DNA of 64,000 bases from Uliginosibacterium flavum (GCF_040566545.1 NZ_JBEWZI010000004.1:62001-126000); one strand, 5' to 3'; counted from the stretch's first letter, positions 1 through 9,827 are shown. The notes: generated by a model not told the origin, from the letters alone. Translations and numbers: made by a program.

Positions 1-2
1 AT

Positions 3-281
3 GCCTATGCGCCGGGTCTGCATCATTTCTGTTTCAGGGTAGAAACGGCTGCCGAAGTTGAACGCTTGGCGCGGCAACTTGAGGCCTGTGGCATCAAGGC
101 TTCAAGCCCCGAAACCTATCCGGACTATGCACCCGATTACGTTGCAACTTTTTTCACCGATCCCGATGGCATCAGGCTGGAAATTACCAATTACCGCATG
201 GAGCGCCGCGAACGCCACGACAGCTGGAATGATCTGCCTGGCAGCCCCAGCAACAACTGTAATCACTCTGACGGTTCATGA
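3..281 (+). CDS. VOC/glyoxalase-fold protein, C-terminal part
   Basis: The frame is open from base 3 to a TGA at 279-281, giving 92 visible residues; the start lies outside the window. The visible part shows the second beta-alpha-beta-beta-beta unit of the vicinal oxygen chelate fold: a strand with PGLHHFCFRVE near the start (the usual metal-binding His position) and FFTDPDGIRLEI further on, where the Glu is the usual metal ligand. Such proteins are dioxygenases, lyases or thiol-resistance enzymes, and the substrate cannot be told from this fragment. The stop overlaps the ATG of the next gene by four bases (ATGA), so it may be co-transcribed with the SMC operon. The family call is firm; the function is unknown. 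Confidence 0.75.
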   Translation, partial: AYAPGLHHFCFRVETAAEVERLARQLEACGIKASSPETYPDYAPDYVATFFTDPDGIRLEITNYRMERRERHDSWNDLPGSPSNNCNHSDGS

Positions 282-1564
282 CTGAGTTTCCCGATTTCGA
301 CCTCGCTGAATTCCTGACCCCCGGCATCGAGCCCGACGACGTGCCGGCGCTGTGGTCGCTGGTGCGCTCGCGCGAGCTGATCAACACCTTCATCACGCTG
401 TTCCGTGGCGGCGAGGAAGAGGTCTTCATCCGCCTGCACGTGCTGCGCGAAATCGGCGGTCGCGCGGATCATCCGCGCTGGCTGCCCGAAGAGCTGCGCC
501 GCCACTTCGCCTACATCGATCCGATCAAGCTCGAAACCGTGCTCGGGCGCCTGCGCCACAACAGCCTGCTGATCTACGGTGAGGATGGTGCTTACCAATT
601 CTCCGATGCGGGCCGCAACGCCGTCGCGGCGATGGCCGTGCTGCTGCGCTTTGGCGAGAACGAAGATGCCGAGCTGGGTTTTCTCACGACTCAGCTGGCT
701 GGTATGCAGGCCACCGGCACGCTCACACCCGAGTTGCTGCAGCATCTGCTGGCCAAGCTCAATGCGCTGACGGCTTCGTTTGAGGAAGCCATCGCCTCCG
801 GCTCCGAATTCCGCATTCTGGATGCACGCTCGCGCCTGACCGGCAATATGCGCTGGCTGGAAAAAGGCACGAATGTGCTACGTGGCCTGCTGTCCACCGA
901 GGAAATCACCCCGGAAACCAGTCGCATCGCACACTCCATCGGCCTCGCGCAGAGCCGTCTGGCGCGGGTCGACGCGGCCTTTCAGCGCGCCCTCAACAAG
1001 ATCGAATCGCAGCGCGTCACCCTGGGTTCCTCTGGCGTTTCGTCTTCGGACGCTGCGGCCTGGCTGCGCAGTCTGGACATCCGGCGCATTGCCGCGCTGG
1101 CCGATTCCGCCCTGTGCGCCGGCACGCAAGTGCAGTTCGTGGCGGGCGGGCATGAGTTGCTGGACCGCGCCGAATCCTCGCTATCCGAAGAAGTGCGCCA
1201 GATGGAGGCCGATACCACGCTGCCGCCGTCTGCAGATGCACCCCATGATGAAGTTGCGCCAACCGAAGATCTCGGCCTGCTGATTCGCCTGAGTGAACGC
1301 GTGGCTGCCATCGCCGAATCCAGCCCGGCCAGCAAGCTGATCCTCGGCGGCGGTTTCGGCCCGGCCAGTTATCGCCTGTCGCTACTATCCCTGCTCGGCA
1401 ACGAAGAAGCCCAGGCCGAAGGCCCGGTCTCCGACCTGACCCAGATGCCTTATGACCTGATGCTGGAAGACTGGCTGGTCGAAGTCATGGAAGACGAAAT
1501 CTCGCACATCTCCGCCGGCAACGTTGTTCGCCGCGACACCCCGAATGTGGAGCCCCAAGCATGA
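278..1564 (+). CDS. Kleisin-like subunit of an SMC complex (MksF/JetA type)
   Basis: 428-residue protein and first gene of a three-gene SMC operon. The N-terminal 130 residues read as a winged-helix segment (about residues 25-125, ending in a short wing and a YQFSDAGRNAV helix). A long helical middle region follows (about 130-300), then an acidic linker and a C-terminal segment. This order, winged helix plus helices that bridge the ATPase, is that of kleisins of the MksF/MukF/JetA type. The length (usually 400-500) and the order F-E-B fit the Mks family. The gene overlaps its neighbours on both sides by ATGA, so it is translationally coupled to the 235-residue partner. It should link the heads of the SMC dimer at 2413-5205. 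The assignment rests on architecture and context rather than a diagnostic motif. Confidence 0.6.
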   Translation: MTEFPDFDLAEFLTPGIEPDDVPALWSLVRSRELINTFITLFRGGEEEVFIRLHVLREIGGRADHPRWLPEELRRHFAYIDPIKLETVLGRLRHNSLLIYGEDGAYQFSDAGRNAVAAMAVLLRFGENEDAELGFLTTQLAGMQATGTLTPELLQHLLAKLNALTASFEEAIASGSEFRILDARSRLTGNMRWLEKGTNVLRGLLSTEEITPETSRIAHSIGLAQSRLARVDAAFQRALNKIESQRVTLGSSGVSSSDAAAWLRSLDIRRIAALADSALCAGTQVQFVAGGHELLDRAESSLSEEVRQMEADTTLPPSADAPHDEVAPTEDLGLLIRLSERVAAIAESSPASKLILGGGFGPASYRLSLLSLLGNEEAQAEGPVSDLTQMPYDLMLEDWLVEVMEDEISHISAGNVVRRDTPNVEPQA

Positions 1565-2268
1565 ATCAGGACATCACCAACCTCACCGCCCGCCTGCTGG
1601 CCCACCGCTGGCTGCCGCGCACCGATTTGCAGGTGCGCCGCGTACTGGTCGACGAGGCTTTCCGCCTTGAGCTGGAAACGCGCCTTGCCGCCGTCGGCCT
1701 GCAACTGCTCGACAATCCTTTCGCCGAACACGTTGCCGTCGGCCTGCAGGACGAAGTCACAGACGCTGTCTTCGGTGGCCGCGATTATTCGGCCAGCACC
1801 ATGGGCCTGACGCGCGACGAAATCGCCCTGCTGATCGTCATCTGGACCCTGATCATCCTGCCCAAGCGTGAACGCCAGCTCGGCCGCCGCAGCGTGGAGG
1901 ATGACGGCCAGAACGACATGTTCGGCCAGGAAAAACCCATCGAACACGGCGAGAGCGTCTCCGGCGCGGTGTCCGAAGCCTCACTGCTGGCCGATTTCGG
2001 CACGCAACTGGGCGGGCGCACCAAGATCCGCAACTTCGCGCTGGGCAAGCTCGCCCGTCTCGGTTTCATCGAGCGCCGCAACGGCTACCTGTTCGAAGGC
2101 CCCCTGCTCGATGTGCTGCTGGACTACCGCGTACTGGCCGACCGCATCATCAACGGCACCCTGGCCGACGTGCTGGCCGCTGCGGGCCGCGCCCTGCCCG
2201 CCAGCCTCACCATTGAGGAGATCGATGAAGAGATCGATCTCGACAACGAAGTGGAATCGCGGCGCTAA
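1561..2268 (+). CDS. KITE-like subunit of an SMC complex (MksE/JetB, DUF4194-like)
   Basis: 235 residues, starting at an ATG that overlaps the stop of the preceding gene. The protein has an N-terminal winged-helix region (about 20-115, with LTRDEIALLIVIWTLIILPK) and a second one around residues 140-200 (LLADFGTQLGG, LGKLARLGFIERRNGYLFEG). It ends in a strongly acidic tail (EEIDEEIDLDNE). Two tandem winged helices are typical of KITE proteins (MukE, MksE, JetB), which bind the kleisin and DNA in bacterial condensins. The gene is followed by a 144-base gap with a palindromic repeat before the SMC gene. The size matches MksE/JetB (about 200-235). Family known, role inferred. Confidence 0.6.
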   Translation: MNQDITNLTARLLAHRWLPRTDLQVRRVLVDEAFRLELETRLAAVGLQLLDNPFAEHVAVGLQDEVTDAVFGGRDYSASTMGLTRDEIALLIVIWTLIILPKRERQLGRRSVEDDGQNDMFGQEKPIEHGESVSGAVSEASLLADFGTQLGGRTKIRNFALGKLARLGFIERRNGYLFEGPLLDVLLDYRVLADRIINGTLADVLAAAGRALPASLTIEEIDEEIDLDNEVESRR

Positions 2269-2290
2269 GCCAACACCCATATGCCAATAA

Positions 2291-2391
2291 CCGTTCGTGC
2301 TGAGCGTAAGGAGTATCACGACAGGAGTCGAAGCACTGCGTGCCCGCAGACCTGCCCTTCGACTTCGCTCCGCTACGCTCAGGGCGAACGG
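2291..2391. repeat. Large imperfect palindrome between the KITE and SMC genes
   Basis: The left end CCGTTCGTGCTGAGCG (2291-2306) is matched by the inverted right end CGCTCAGGGCGAACGG (2376-2391), with about 70 bases between. Inside, TCGAAGC and CCTTCGAC add further inverted matches. This has the form of a mobile intergenic palindrome of the REP/MITE type. It separates two genes of one operon and could form an RNA hairpin that sets the ratio of the subunits. Confidence 0.6.
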
Positions 2392-2412
2392 CTTTAACAG
2401 CCAGGACACAAG

Positions 2413-5205
2413 ATGTTCCACATCCGCGATATCGAACTCGTTCACTGGGATTTCTGGCGCCGCTTCACGCTGCCGCTGGATGCCCAGATCATCACCATCG
2501 TCGGGCCGAACGGCTCGGGCAAGACCACGCTGCTGGACGCAATGCGTACGCTGTTTGCGCTCAAGTGTTCGGGCAAGCGCGATTTTCGCCGCTACGTGCG
2601 CCGCTCCAACGCGGGCTTCGCGTGGATTCGCACAAGCGTGTCGAACAAGCCCGGCAACACCGGCAAGCGCCCCTTCTTTCCGTGCATGAAGGACGACGTA
2701 ACGCTGGCCTGCCGCATCAAACGAGCCGGCGGTGACTGGATTCGTGAGTACTGCATCGAGGACGGCATCGTCACGGTCGAGCAACTGGAGGAGTCCGCCC
2801 AGTTCATCGGTCTGCGCGATTACCAGTCGCGTCTGGCCTACGCCGGCCTGACCCCGGCGATTGCCAAGGTGCTGTCACTGGAACAGGGCGACACCGACAA
2901 GCTCTGCGAATACTCGCCACGCTCCTTGCTGGATCTGGTGTTTGACGTGTTCGGCGACAAGGAAGTGCTGGACAACTATCAGGCCGCGCGTGAGGAACAG
3001 AAAACCGCCCAGCGCGAGCTGGAAGCGCTGGCGCTGGATCTGGATCGCCTCAAGGCGCAGGCCGAGAGCAAGCGCATGGAAGCCGAGCGCTTTCTGGAGT
3101 GGCGCGAGCTGAACAAGGAAGCCACCGATCTGGAGGCGGAAGCGATTTCACGGCTGGAAGTGGCCGAACTGCAGACCGAAATCGGCAGCTGGCGTGGCAA
3201 GCTCGCCCGCGCACGTCTGGACGTGTATCAGGCCGAGCACACACTGAGCAGCTCAGACACGCGTATGGCCGCGCTGGCCGGTGAAAAGGCTCAGGCCGAG
3301 CACGCCTTGAACAGCGCCAGCGCGCAGCTCAAGGATCTGGACGGTACCTGGCTCGCCGCCCGCGACAGCCTGCGCGACGTCGACAAGAAGCTCGCCGAGC
3401 GCGACGCCCTGCGCGAGCGCGTGACGCGCGAACATGGCGCGGCCGCGCTGGACTCCGAGGATGCGGCCGCCACGGCCTACAACGACTGGCAAGCTGCGCG
3501 CAGCAAGGTCAAGGAACTGACCGCCCGCTTCGAGGAAGCCAGCACGCGCCAGCGCGAAGCCAGCAGCAAAAGCGGCGCGCCACAGGATCACGAGGTGCAG
3601 CGTTTCCGCAGCGCCCTCAACGAGGCCGGCATCGACCATCGCCTCCTCGCCGAGATCACCGAAATTACCGACCCGGCCTGGCAAGGCGCGCTGGAAGCCA
3701 TTCTGCGGCCCTATCGCTCGCTGATCCTGCTGGAAAATGATGGCGACCGGCACACCGCCTGGGCGCTGGGCGAGCGCGAGCGCTTCCGCCACTTCATCGT
3801 CGCGGATCGTGCGCCCTGCCCCGAGGTGCTGCCCGGCAGCCTGCTGGAAGTCGTGAATTTTGCCGGCGAGCCGCCGAAATGGCTGGCCGAGCTGCTCAAC
3901 CGCATTCGCCGCGTCGACAATGCCCAGGCTGCCGGCAAACTGCCGCGCGATCAGGACTGGATCACCCGCGAGGGCTATCACCGCGAACGCCGTGGGGCGC
4001 GCCATCTGGGCGTACCGCACGATTTCTGGTTCGGTGAACTGGCGCGCAATGCGCGTCTGGAAGGCTTGCAGCAGGAGATCGCCGAGCTCGATAAACAACT
4101 GGCCTGGGCGCGCAAGAAGCAGGACGAACACGAAGCCGCGATGAAAACCGCGCGCGAGAAACTGCTAGGCATGCAGGCGGCCGAATTGCTGCTGGCCCGC
4201 GCCGCCGAATTCGAAGCTGGCGAACAGGACAAGCCGGCCTTGCAGGCAGCCCTGCAGCGCGCCGAAAGCGAACTCGCCGCCGCGCGTGCCGAAGTGGATC
4301 GCGGCAAGGAACGTATGGCCGGCATCGCCATCGAGGCCGACCGTCGCTCGCGTGATCTGGCGCAGGCACGCGAGGTCCTCAAGCGCGTGGCCGGCGAATC
4401 GCGCCCGCAACGCCTCGAGCAAACCGCCCGCCTGCTGCGCCTGCGCGCCAAACGCAAAGGCATGCCCAAACACTGGCTGGACGCCGAGGCGCAGGCCGAG
4501 TTGGCCGAACACTACGGCGGCCTGGCCGGCGCGCGCAATGAGCTCAACCGCTTGAAACGCCGCCTGCATGACGGTGACTGGCCGCAGGACGAGTCCGTGC
4601 TGATCGTGAAGGAAAAGATCGGCATGGAGCTGACCCAGCGCGAAGGCGATTACGGCCAGCGCATGGCTTATTCCGAGCGCACCAAGAGCATGGTGGATGA
4701 GGCCCGCGCGGCCTACATCGCCCGTCTGCGCGCCACCGTGCGCCAGTACGGCAAGAACCTGCGCGCGCTGGGCGATCTGTCCGGCGTGGGCGTGGAATGT
4801 CCGGTGCCGACGCTGGAGAATGACGACGCGACGCTCGCCGCCGCCGGCCTCGAAGTGGCTTTCGACTTCGACCAGAAAGGCGCACAGACGCTCAATGACG
4901 GCGAAGCCTCGGGTGGCCAGCAGGTGATGAAGTCGCTGATTTTGCTGATCGCGCTGCTGATGGACGATGCCCGCCCCGGCGGCTTCGTCTTCATCGACGA
5001 GCCTTTTGCCCACCTGGACGTGGCCAACATCGACCGCGTCGGCGCCTTCCTGCGCGCTACCCGCGCGCAATACCTGATCACCACGCCGGTGACGCACAAC
5101 GCCAACGTGTTCCAGCCGGCGCAGCTCACCCTGATCACGCGCAAGAAGAAACCGGCCGACAGCTGGGCACCGCCCATCGGGGTATTGCGCCGGCAGATCG
5201 ACTGA
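2413..5205 (+). CDS. SMC-like ATPase (MksB/JetC type)
   Basis: 930-residue ATPase of the condensin type. Walker A is GPNGSGKTT at residues 31-39. Long charged helices follow (about 190-385) on either side of a compact region (about 395-560, including DPAWQGALEAILRPYRSLIL) that looks like a small hinge domain. A second coiled coil covers about 560-800. The signature SGGQQ is at 833-837 and Walker B with FIDEPFAHLD around 856-868. The protein should dimerise at the hinge, with the heads bridged by the kleisin-like product of 278-1564 and the KITE-like product of 1561-2268, and act in DNA loop extrusion for chromosome organisation or plasmid defence. It is shorter than MukB (about 1,480) and typical JetC (about 1,100). 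No toprim-like JetD/MksG gene follows. Its last 14 codons recur as a degenerate copy near 6541-6583. Confidence 0.75.
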   Translation: MFHIRDIELVHWDFWRRFTLPLDAQIITIVGPNGSGKTTLLDAMRTLFALKCSGKRDFRRYVRRSNAGFAWIRTSVSNKPGNTGKRPFFPCMKDDVTLACRIKRAGGDWIREYCIEDGIVTVEQLEESAQFIGLRDYQSRLAYAGLTPAIAKVLSLEQGDTDKLCEYSPRSLLDLVFDVFGDKEVLDNYQAAREEQKTAQRELEALALDLDRLKAQAESKRMEAERFLEWRELNKEATDLEAEAISRLEVAELQTEIGSWRGKLARARLDVYQAEHTLSSSDTRMAALAGEKAQAEHALNSASAQLKDLDGTWLAARDSLRDVDKKLAERDALRERVTREHGAAALDSEDAAATAYNDWQAARSKVKELTARFEEASTRQREASSKSGAPQDHEVQRFRSALNEAGIDHRLLAEITEITDPAWQGALEAILRPYRSLILLENDGDRHTAWALGERERFRHFIVADRAPCPEVLPGSLLEVVNFAGEPPKWLAELLNRIRRVDNAQAAGKLPRDQDWITREGYHRERRGARHLGVPHDFWFGELARNARLEGLQQEIAELDKQLAWARKKQDEHEAAMKTAREKLLGMQAAELLLARAAEFEAGEQDKPALQAALQRAESELAAARAEVDRGKERMAGIAIEADRRSRDLAQAREVLKRVAGESRPQRLEQTARLLRLRAKRKGMPKHWLDAEAQAELAEHYGGLAGARNELNRLKRRLHDGDWPQDESVLIVKEKIGMELTQREGDYGQRMAYSERTKSMVDEARAAYIARLRATVRQYGKNLRALGDLSGVGVECPVPTLENDDATLAAAGLEVAFDFDQKGAQTLNDGEASGGQQVMKSLILLIALLMDDARPGGFVFIDEPFAHLDVANIDRVGAFLRATRAQYLITTPVTHNANVFQPAQLTLITRKKKPADSWAPPIGVLRRQID

Positions 5206-5320
5206 AAACCGCAACGGGCGGGCCTCTTCACAAGGCCTGCCCGCACAGCCATACCCAGCAAGCATCTTCAGACACCATGCCCGCTCAGGCACGGCCAGAG
5301 CGGCTCTACGAGGCAGGCTC
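5163..5320. repeat. Degenerate direct repeat, copy A (3' end of SMC gene plus flank)
   Basis: This stretch covers the last codons of the SMC gene (translation APPIGVLRRQID, stop) and about 115 bases after the stop. It aligns almost end to end, at roughly three quarters identity by eye, with 6541-6697. Shared blocks include ACCGCCCAT, GGGGTATTG, GCCTGCCCGCACA, CCCAGCAAGC and CCAGAGCGGCTCTAC. The esterase gene lies exactly between the two copies. Confidence 0.75.
5215..5243 (+). terminator. Hairpin after the SMC gene
   Basis: CGGGCGGGCCT (5215-5225) pairs with AGGCCTGCCCG (5233-5243) around a 7-base loop, with one G-T wobble. There is no clear T run after it, so it may be a weak terminator or an mRNA 3' end stabiliser for the SMC operon. 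Confidence 0.4.
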
Positions 5321-5327
5321 CGAAACC

Positions 5328-6368
5328 CTAGCGGTGGTACTGCAACAACCAGTCGTAGATGCTTTGGTCGTAGGGATTGAGGACATCCGTCCCGATCATG
5401 GTCTCCAGCGTAGAAGTCATGCCGCTGAGGTCGTAAGTCCGCGCCCAGGAACTGTGCGCAACGTTGGTATAAATGGTGAAACGCGGCGCCACAGCGGGTG
5501 CTGGCGTACAGGCTTTTAAACCATCAAAGGCCTGCTTGGAATGGTTTGGAACCACAGTGGGATCAAGCGCTCCGTGGAAGAACCACACGGGTATATTTTT
5601 CCAGCCACATTGCAGGCCGGCAAAGCTGTATATCGCCGCCACCGGAATCACCGCAGCGGCCTCGCCTCCGGCGTAAGCATCCAGATATGCGTACAAGGGG
5701 CCGCCCCCGCCTGACAAACCCGTGAGATAGATGCGCGATGTATCGATCTTGTAGTTGGCTTTGGCAAACTGGATGAAATCATGCACGGCCTGCGCTGTGC
5801 GCGTCTGCGTATTCATCTGCGGCGACAGCACGATGAAGCGGTAGGACGGGTCCCACTTCGACAGCGCGATCTGTCTCGCCAATCCGTCGTCATCCACTTT
5901 GCCAATATCCGCAGCAGAACCCGTCCCGGTCTGACCGTTGCCATGAAACGCGATGATCACAGGCCAGCTTGCCGTGCTGGCGTAAGTCGTCGGCACATAT
6001 TCGGCATAGCCCAGCGCCTGTGCTGCGCATGCAGAACCTGCAGCCCGGAGCGTTTGCACGCCAGGAATAGGTACGATGGCAGGCGCACACGCCAGCCCAG
6101 CCCCCCCCGAAGACGAACTGCTTGAACTACTTGAGCTACTCGAACTGCTCGAACTGCTTGAGCTACTCGAACTGCTCGAACTGCTTGAGCTACTTGAACT
6201 GCTCGAACTGCTTGAACTGCTTGAACTGCTGGATGAACTGCTGCCACCAGAGCTTTCCGTTTCGCTGGCGCCGCCGCCTCCGCCGCCGCAGCCAGACAGC
6301 ACCAGGAGACATACCACAGCAAGAGGCAGCACGACTTTACAGCGGCCATTCCGGTTTAATGAGTTCAT
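5328..6368 (-). CDS. Lipoprotein alpha/beta-hydrolase esterase with poly-Ser linker
   Basis: 346 residues from the ATG at 6368, chosen because AGGGAG lies 6-7 bases upstream. The N-terminus is a lipoprotein signal ending in the lipobox LSGC (Cys 27), followed by a Gly run and a Ser-only linker of about 45 residues (around 6112-6240). The catalytic part shows an oxyanion segment FHGNGQTGTG, the nucleophile elbow GLSGGG, an Asp in HGALDPTVVP and a His in NVAHSSWARTY, which together make a Ser-Asp-His triad. This pattern is seen in predicted peptidases, feruloyl and acetyl xylan esterases and PHB depolymerase-like enzymes. A Ser linker after a lipobox suggests an outer-membrane-anchored enzyme reaching polymeric substrate. 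The gene is opposite in strand to its neighbours and lies between the two copies of the 157-bp repeat. The substrate is not determinable from sequence. Confidence 0.75.
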   Translation of the reverse strand: MNSLNRNGRCKVVLPLAVVCLLVLSGCGGGGGGASETESSGGSSSSSSSSSSSSSSSSSSSSSSSSSSSSSSSSSSSSSSSSSSSSSGGAGLACAPAIVPIPGVQTLRAAGSACAAQALGYAEYVPTTYASTASWPVIIAFHGNGQTGTGSAADIGKVDDDGLARQIALSKWDPSYRFIVLSPQMNTQTRTAQAVHDFIQFAKANYKIDTSRIYLTGLSGGGGPLYAYLDAYAGGEAAAVIPVAAIYSFAGLQCGWKNIPVWFFHGALDPTVVPNHSKQAFDGLKACTPAPAVAPRFTIYTNVAHSSWARTYDLSGMTSTLETMIGTDVLNPYDQSIYDWLLQYHR

Positions 6369-6540
6369 GTCGTGCTCCCTTTGTTTGTTGAACAACGATG
6401 AAGCGCAAAACAACTCCCCTCAAGGCCGGAGAGACTCATGGCAAGCTCACCGGGACAGAAGGAAAGCCATTTTCCAAACGAGGTTTAATAAACAGCCAAC
6501 AATCACCAAGCGGCTCAGCTCAATACAACTCGACGAAATA
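6369..6540. other. Intergenic, upstream of the esterase gene
   Basis: This stretch holds the ribosome-binding site of the leftward esterase gene. It is richer in A and T than its surroundings. I see no clear promoter hexamers and no coding potential. Confidence 0.4.
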
Positions 6541-6697
6541 TGGCGACCGCCCATAGGGGTATTGAGGCAGAAAATCGATTGAAAGCGGCGTCGGACGGGC
6601 GTCTTAAAAATGCCTGCCCGCACATCCTCACCCAGCAAGCGTTTCCAGCCATCATGCCTGCACAGGATTGACCAGAGCGGCTCTACAGGTAGGTTCA
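6541..6697. repeat. Degenerate direct repeat, copy B (orphan 3' end of SMC gene)
   Basis: This is the second copy of the 5163-5320 block, in the same orientation. It still translates as PPIGVLRQKID followed by a stop (6580-6582), against PPIGVLRRQID in the SMC protein. The SMC upstream sequence is missing here, so it is a remnant and not a gene end in use. Copy B ends about 95 bases before the diguanylate cyclase gene. Confidence 0.75.
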
Positions 6698-6793
6698 TTT
6701 CCTGCCGTCCGTCCTGCCCGCTCACAAATGGGTCAAGAATCCGCCGCGCACGCCGTTAGATGGCCCTAATGCGCTGTTTTCGGACCCGTATCC

Positions 6794-7876
6794 ATGCGAA
6801 CTGAAGTCGCCCTGCTGCGTCTGCTCAAGAAGCTCCAGTCACTGGAAGCCTCGCGTGATCGGCTGGCCATCGCCGAATCCGTGGTGATCGCCACGCTGGA
6901 AATCCTCGACGCACGCTTTGCCCTGCTCCACGGCTTCCGCGCCACCTCGCACGGCTACATGACCGCACCGCTCTCCTGGGTCGTTGAAGGCGGAGAATCG
7001 GCGACCACAAATCTGGATCATCTGGATGCGGAAGAAAACCATCTGACGGCCGAACCGTTGCTGGAAGAATGCGCGATGGCCGCAAATGGCTACGCCATCG
7101 CGGAAGAGAGCGGGCGCTGCACCTTGGCCTTTGCCATCGGCCCGGTCGGCACCCCGGTCGCAGTGGTGGAAGCGCATTGCGACGCGCCCCCCAGCGATGA
7201 CTTGCGCGATTGCGTGCACGAACTGCTCGCCATCTACGCCGAGCACATCGGCCTGCTCGACTACGCCGAACTGGACACGCTGACCAAGCTGCAGAACCGC
7301 AAGACTTTCGACGAAAATTTCGACCGCTTCATCGGCATGGTGGAGCAAGCCGTCCAGCGGAGGGATGAAAGCATCAACCACGCAGACGTCGATGATCGTC
7401 ACTGCTGGCTGGCGGTGGCCGACATCGACAAGTTCAAACGCATCAACGACAACTTTGGTCACCTGTTTGGCGACGAAGTACTGATCCGTTTCGCCGACAT
7501 GATGAAGAAAAGCTTTCGGGGCAGCGACAAGCTGTTCCGCTTCGGCGGCGAAGAATTTGTCGTGCTGCTGCGCTTCATCACCGCCGAAAATGCGCACATC
7601 GTGCTTGATCGCTTCCGTGTCGCCATTGAAGAACATGAGTTCCCGCAAGTCGGTCAGGTCACCTGCTCGATGGGCTATGTGCAGATCAATCCGCTGCTGA
7701 CTCCCGCCGAAATCCTCGGCCGCGCCGACGAAGCTTTGTATTTCTGCAAGGAAAACGGCCGCAACCAGATCCAGCGCTACGAAGACCTGGTGGCCCAAGG
7801 CTTGATTGAAGGCCCAGTCGCAGCGCCAGAGACCAGTACCGATCTGCAGGCCGACATCGACGCCTTGTTTGATTAG
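6794..7876 (+). CDS. GGDEF diguanylate cyclase
   Basis: 360 residues. The N-terminal 160 residues form a globular sensor-like domain without membrane segments or a recognisable named motif (perhaps GAF-like). The C-terminal GGDEF domain runs from LDTLTKLQNRKTFD (about 165) to about 335. The active-site motif is GGEEF at 251-255, preceded by an RxxD inhibition site (RGSD, 242-245) at the usual five-residue spacing. The metal-binding Asp is in VADIDKFKRIND. The enzyme should make cyclic di-GMP from two GTP, with product feedback, in the cytoplasm. The start is the ATG at 6794, and no strong Shine-Dalgarno is visible. It is monocistronic, followed by a repeat-rich gap before lysS. Confidence 0.9.
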   Translation: MRTEVALLRLLKKLQSLEASRDRLAIAESVVIATLEILDARFALLHGFRATSHGYMTAPLSWVVEGGESATTNLDHLDAEENHLTAEPLLEECAMAANGYAIAEESGRCTLAFAIGPVGTPVAVVEAHCDAPPSDDLRDCVHELLAIYAEHIGLLDYAELDTLTKLQNRKTFDENFDRFIGMVEQAVQRRDESINHADVDDRHCWLAVADIDKFKRINDNFGHLFGDEVLIRFADMMKKSFRGSDKLFRFGGEEFVVLLRFITAENAHIVLDRFRVAIEEHEFPQVGQVTCSMGYVQINPLLTPAEILGRADEALYFCKENGRNQIQRYEDLVAQGLIEGPVAAPETSTDLQADIDALFD

Positions 7877-7904
7877 TCGCTTACTCGCACGAGTCGCGTA
7901 CATA

Positions 7905-7928
7905 CGCGAGTCGCGAGTCGCAAGTCGC
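7905..7928. repeat. Inverted partner of the heptamer array
   Basis: The 24 bases are the exact reverse complement of 8154-8177 within the array at 8071-8189. Together they could form a very large stem-loop of about 270 bases between the cyclase gene and lysS. Confidence 0.75.
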
Positions 7929-8070
7929 TAAAACTCACCCGCACGCTCGAGCAGCCCGCAAAGCCGCGCTGGTCTTGCTTGTGCAGACATACCACCTGAA
8001 GAGGCAGGCTGGGTGCGACTCTACAGACAGGCCATCACTGAAACGGCGAACATCCCACGCCCAGCGCCCA

Positions 8071-8189
8071 CGACTTGCGACTTGCGACCTGCGACTTGCG
8101 ACTCGCGACTTGCGACTTGCGACTCGCGACTTGCGACTTGCGACTCGCGACTTGCGACTTGCGACTCGCGACTCGCGACTCGCGACTCG
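8071..8189. repeat. Heptamer tandem array, 17 units
   Basis: There are seventeen head-to-tail 7-base units of CGACTTG or CGACTCG (one CGACCTG). In the middle they are ordered as a 21-base higher-order repeat, CGACTTG CGACTTG CGACTCG, and the last four units are all CGACTCG. The array sits about 100 bases before the lysS start. A similar array with another heptamer (GCTGAGT) is at 54821-54890. Confidence 0.9.
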
Positions 8190-8286
8190 CGATAAGAGCG
8201 GCTCGCGATTTGCGCTCCGATCAGTCAAAATAGCGATCTTTCGCGCAAGCGCCCTGCTTGTGCCACGCTCATTGCGAGAATCGACC

Positions 8287-9801
<1,515 letters not shown>

Positions 9802-9827
9802 GGCAGCGTCTCAGTAGACCAAGCCAC

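Noticed and set aside
6076..6582. Open frame with poly-Leu/Glu repeats on the plus strand
   Set aside because: It is the antisense of the poly-Ser linker of the esterase. The only meaningful part is the orphan SMC end at 6541-6582.
5206..6793. JetD/MksG nuclease gene downstream of the SMC gene
   Set aside because: No toprim-like protein is encoded on either strand before the diguanylate cyclase gene.
8071..8189. CRISPR-like array
   Set aside because: The units are 7 bases, contiguous and without spacers, and no cas genes are near.
7975..8286. N-terminal extension of the lysS frame through the heptamer array
   Set aside because: The extension is a chance reading of the CGACTNG units (repeated RLATRDL-like peptide). 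LysS of normal length starts at 8287.
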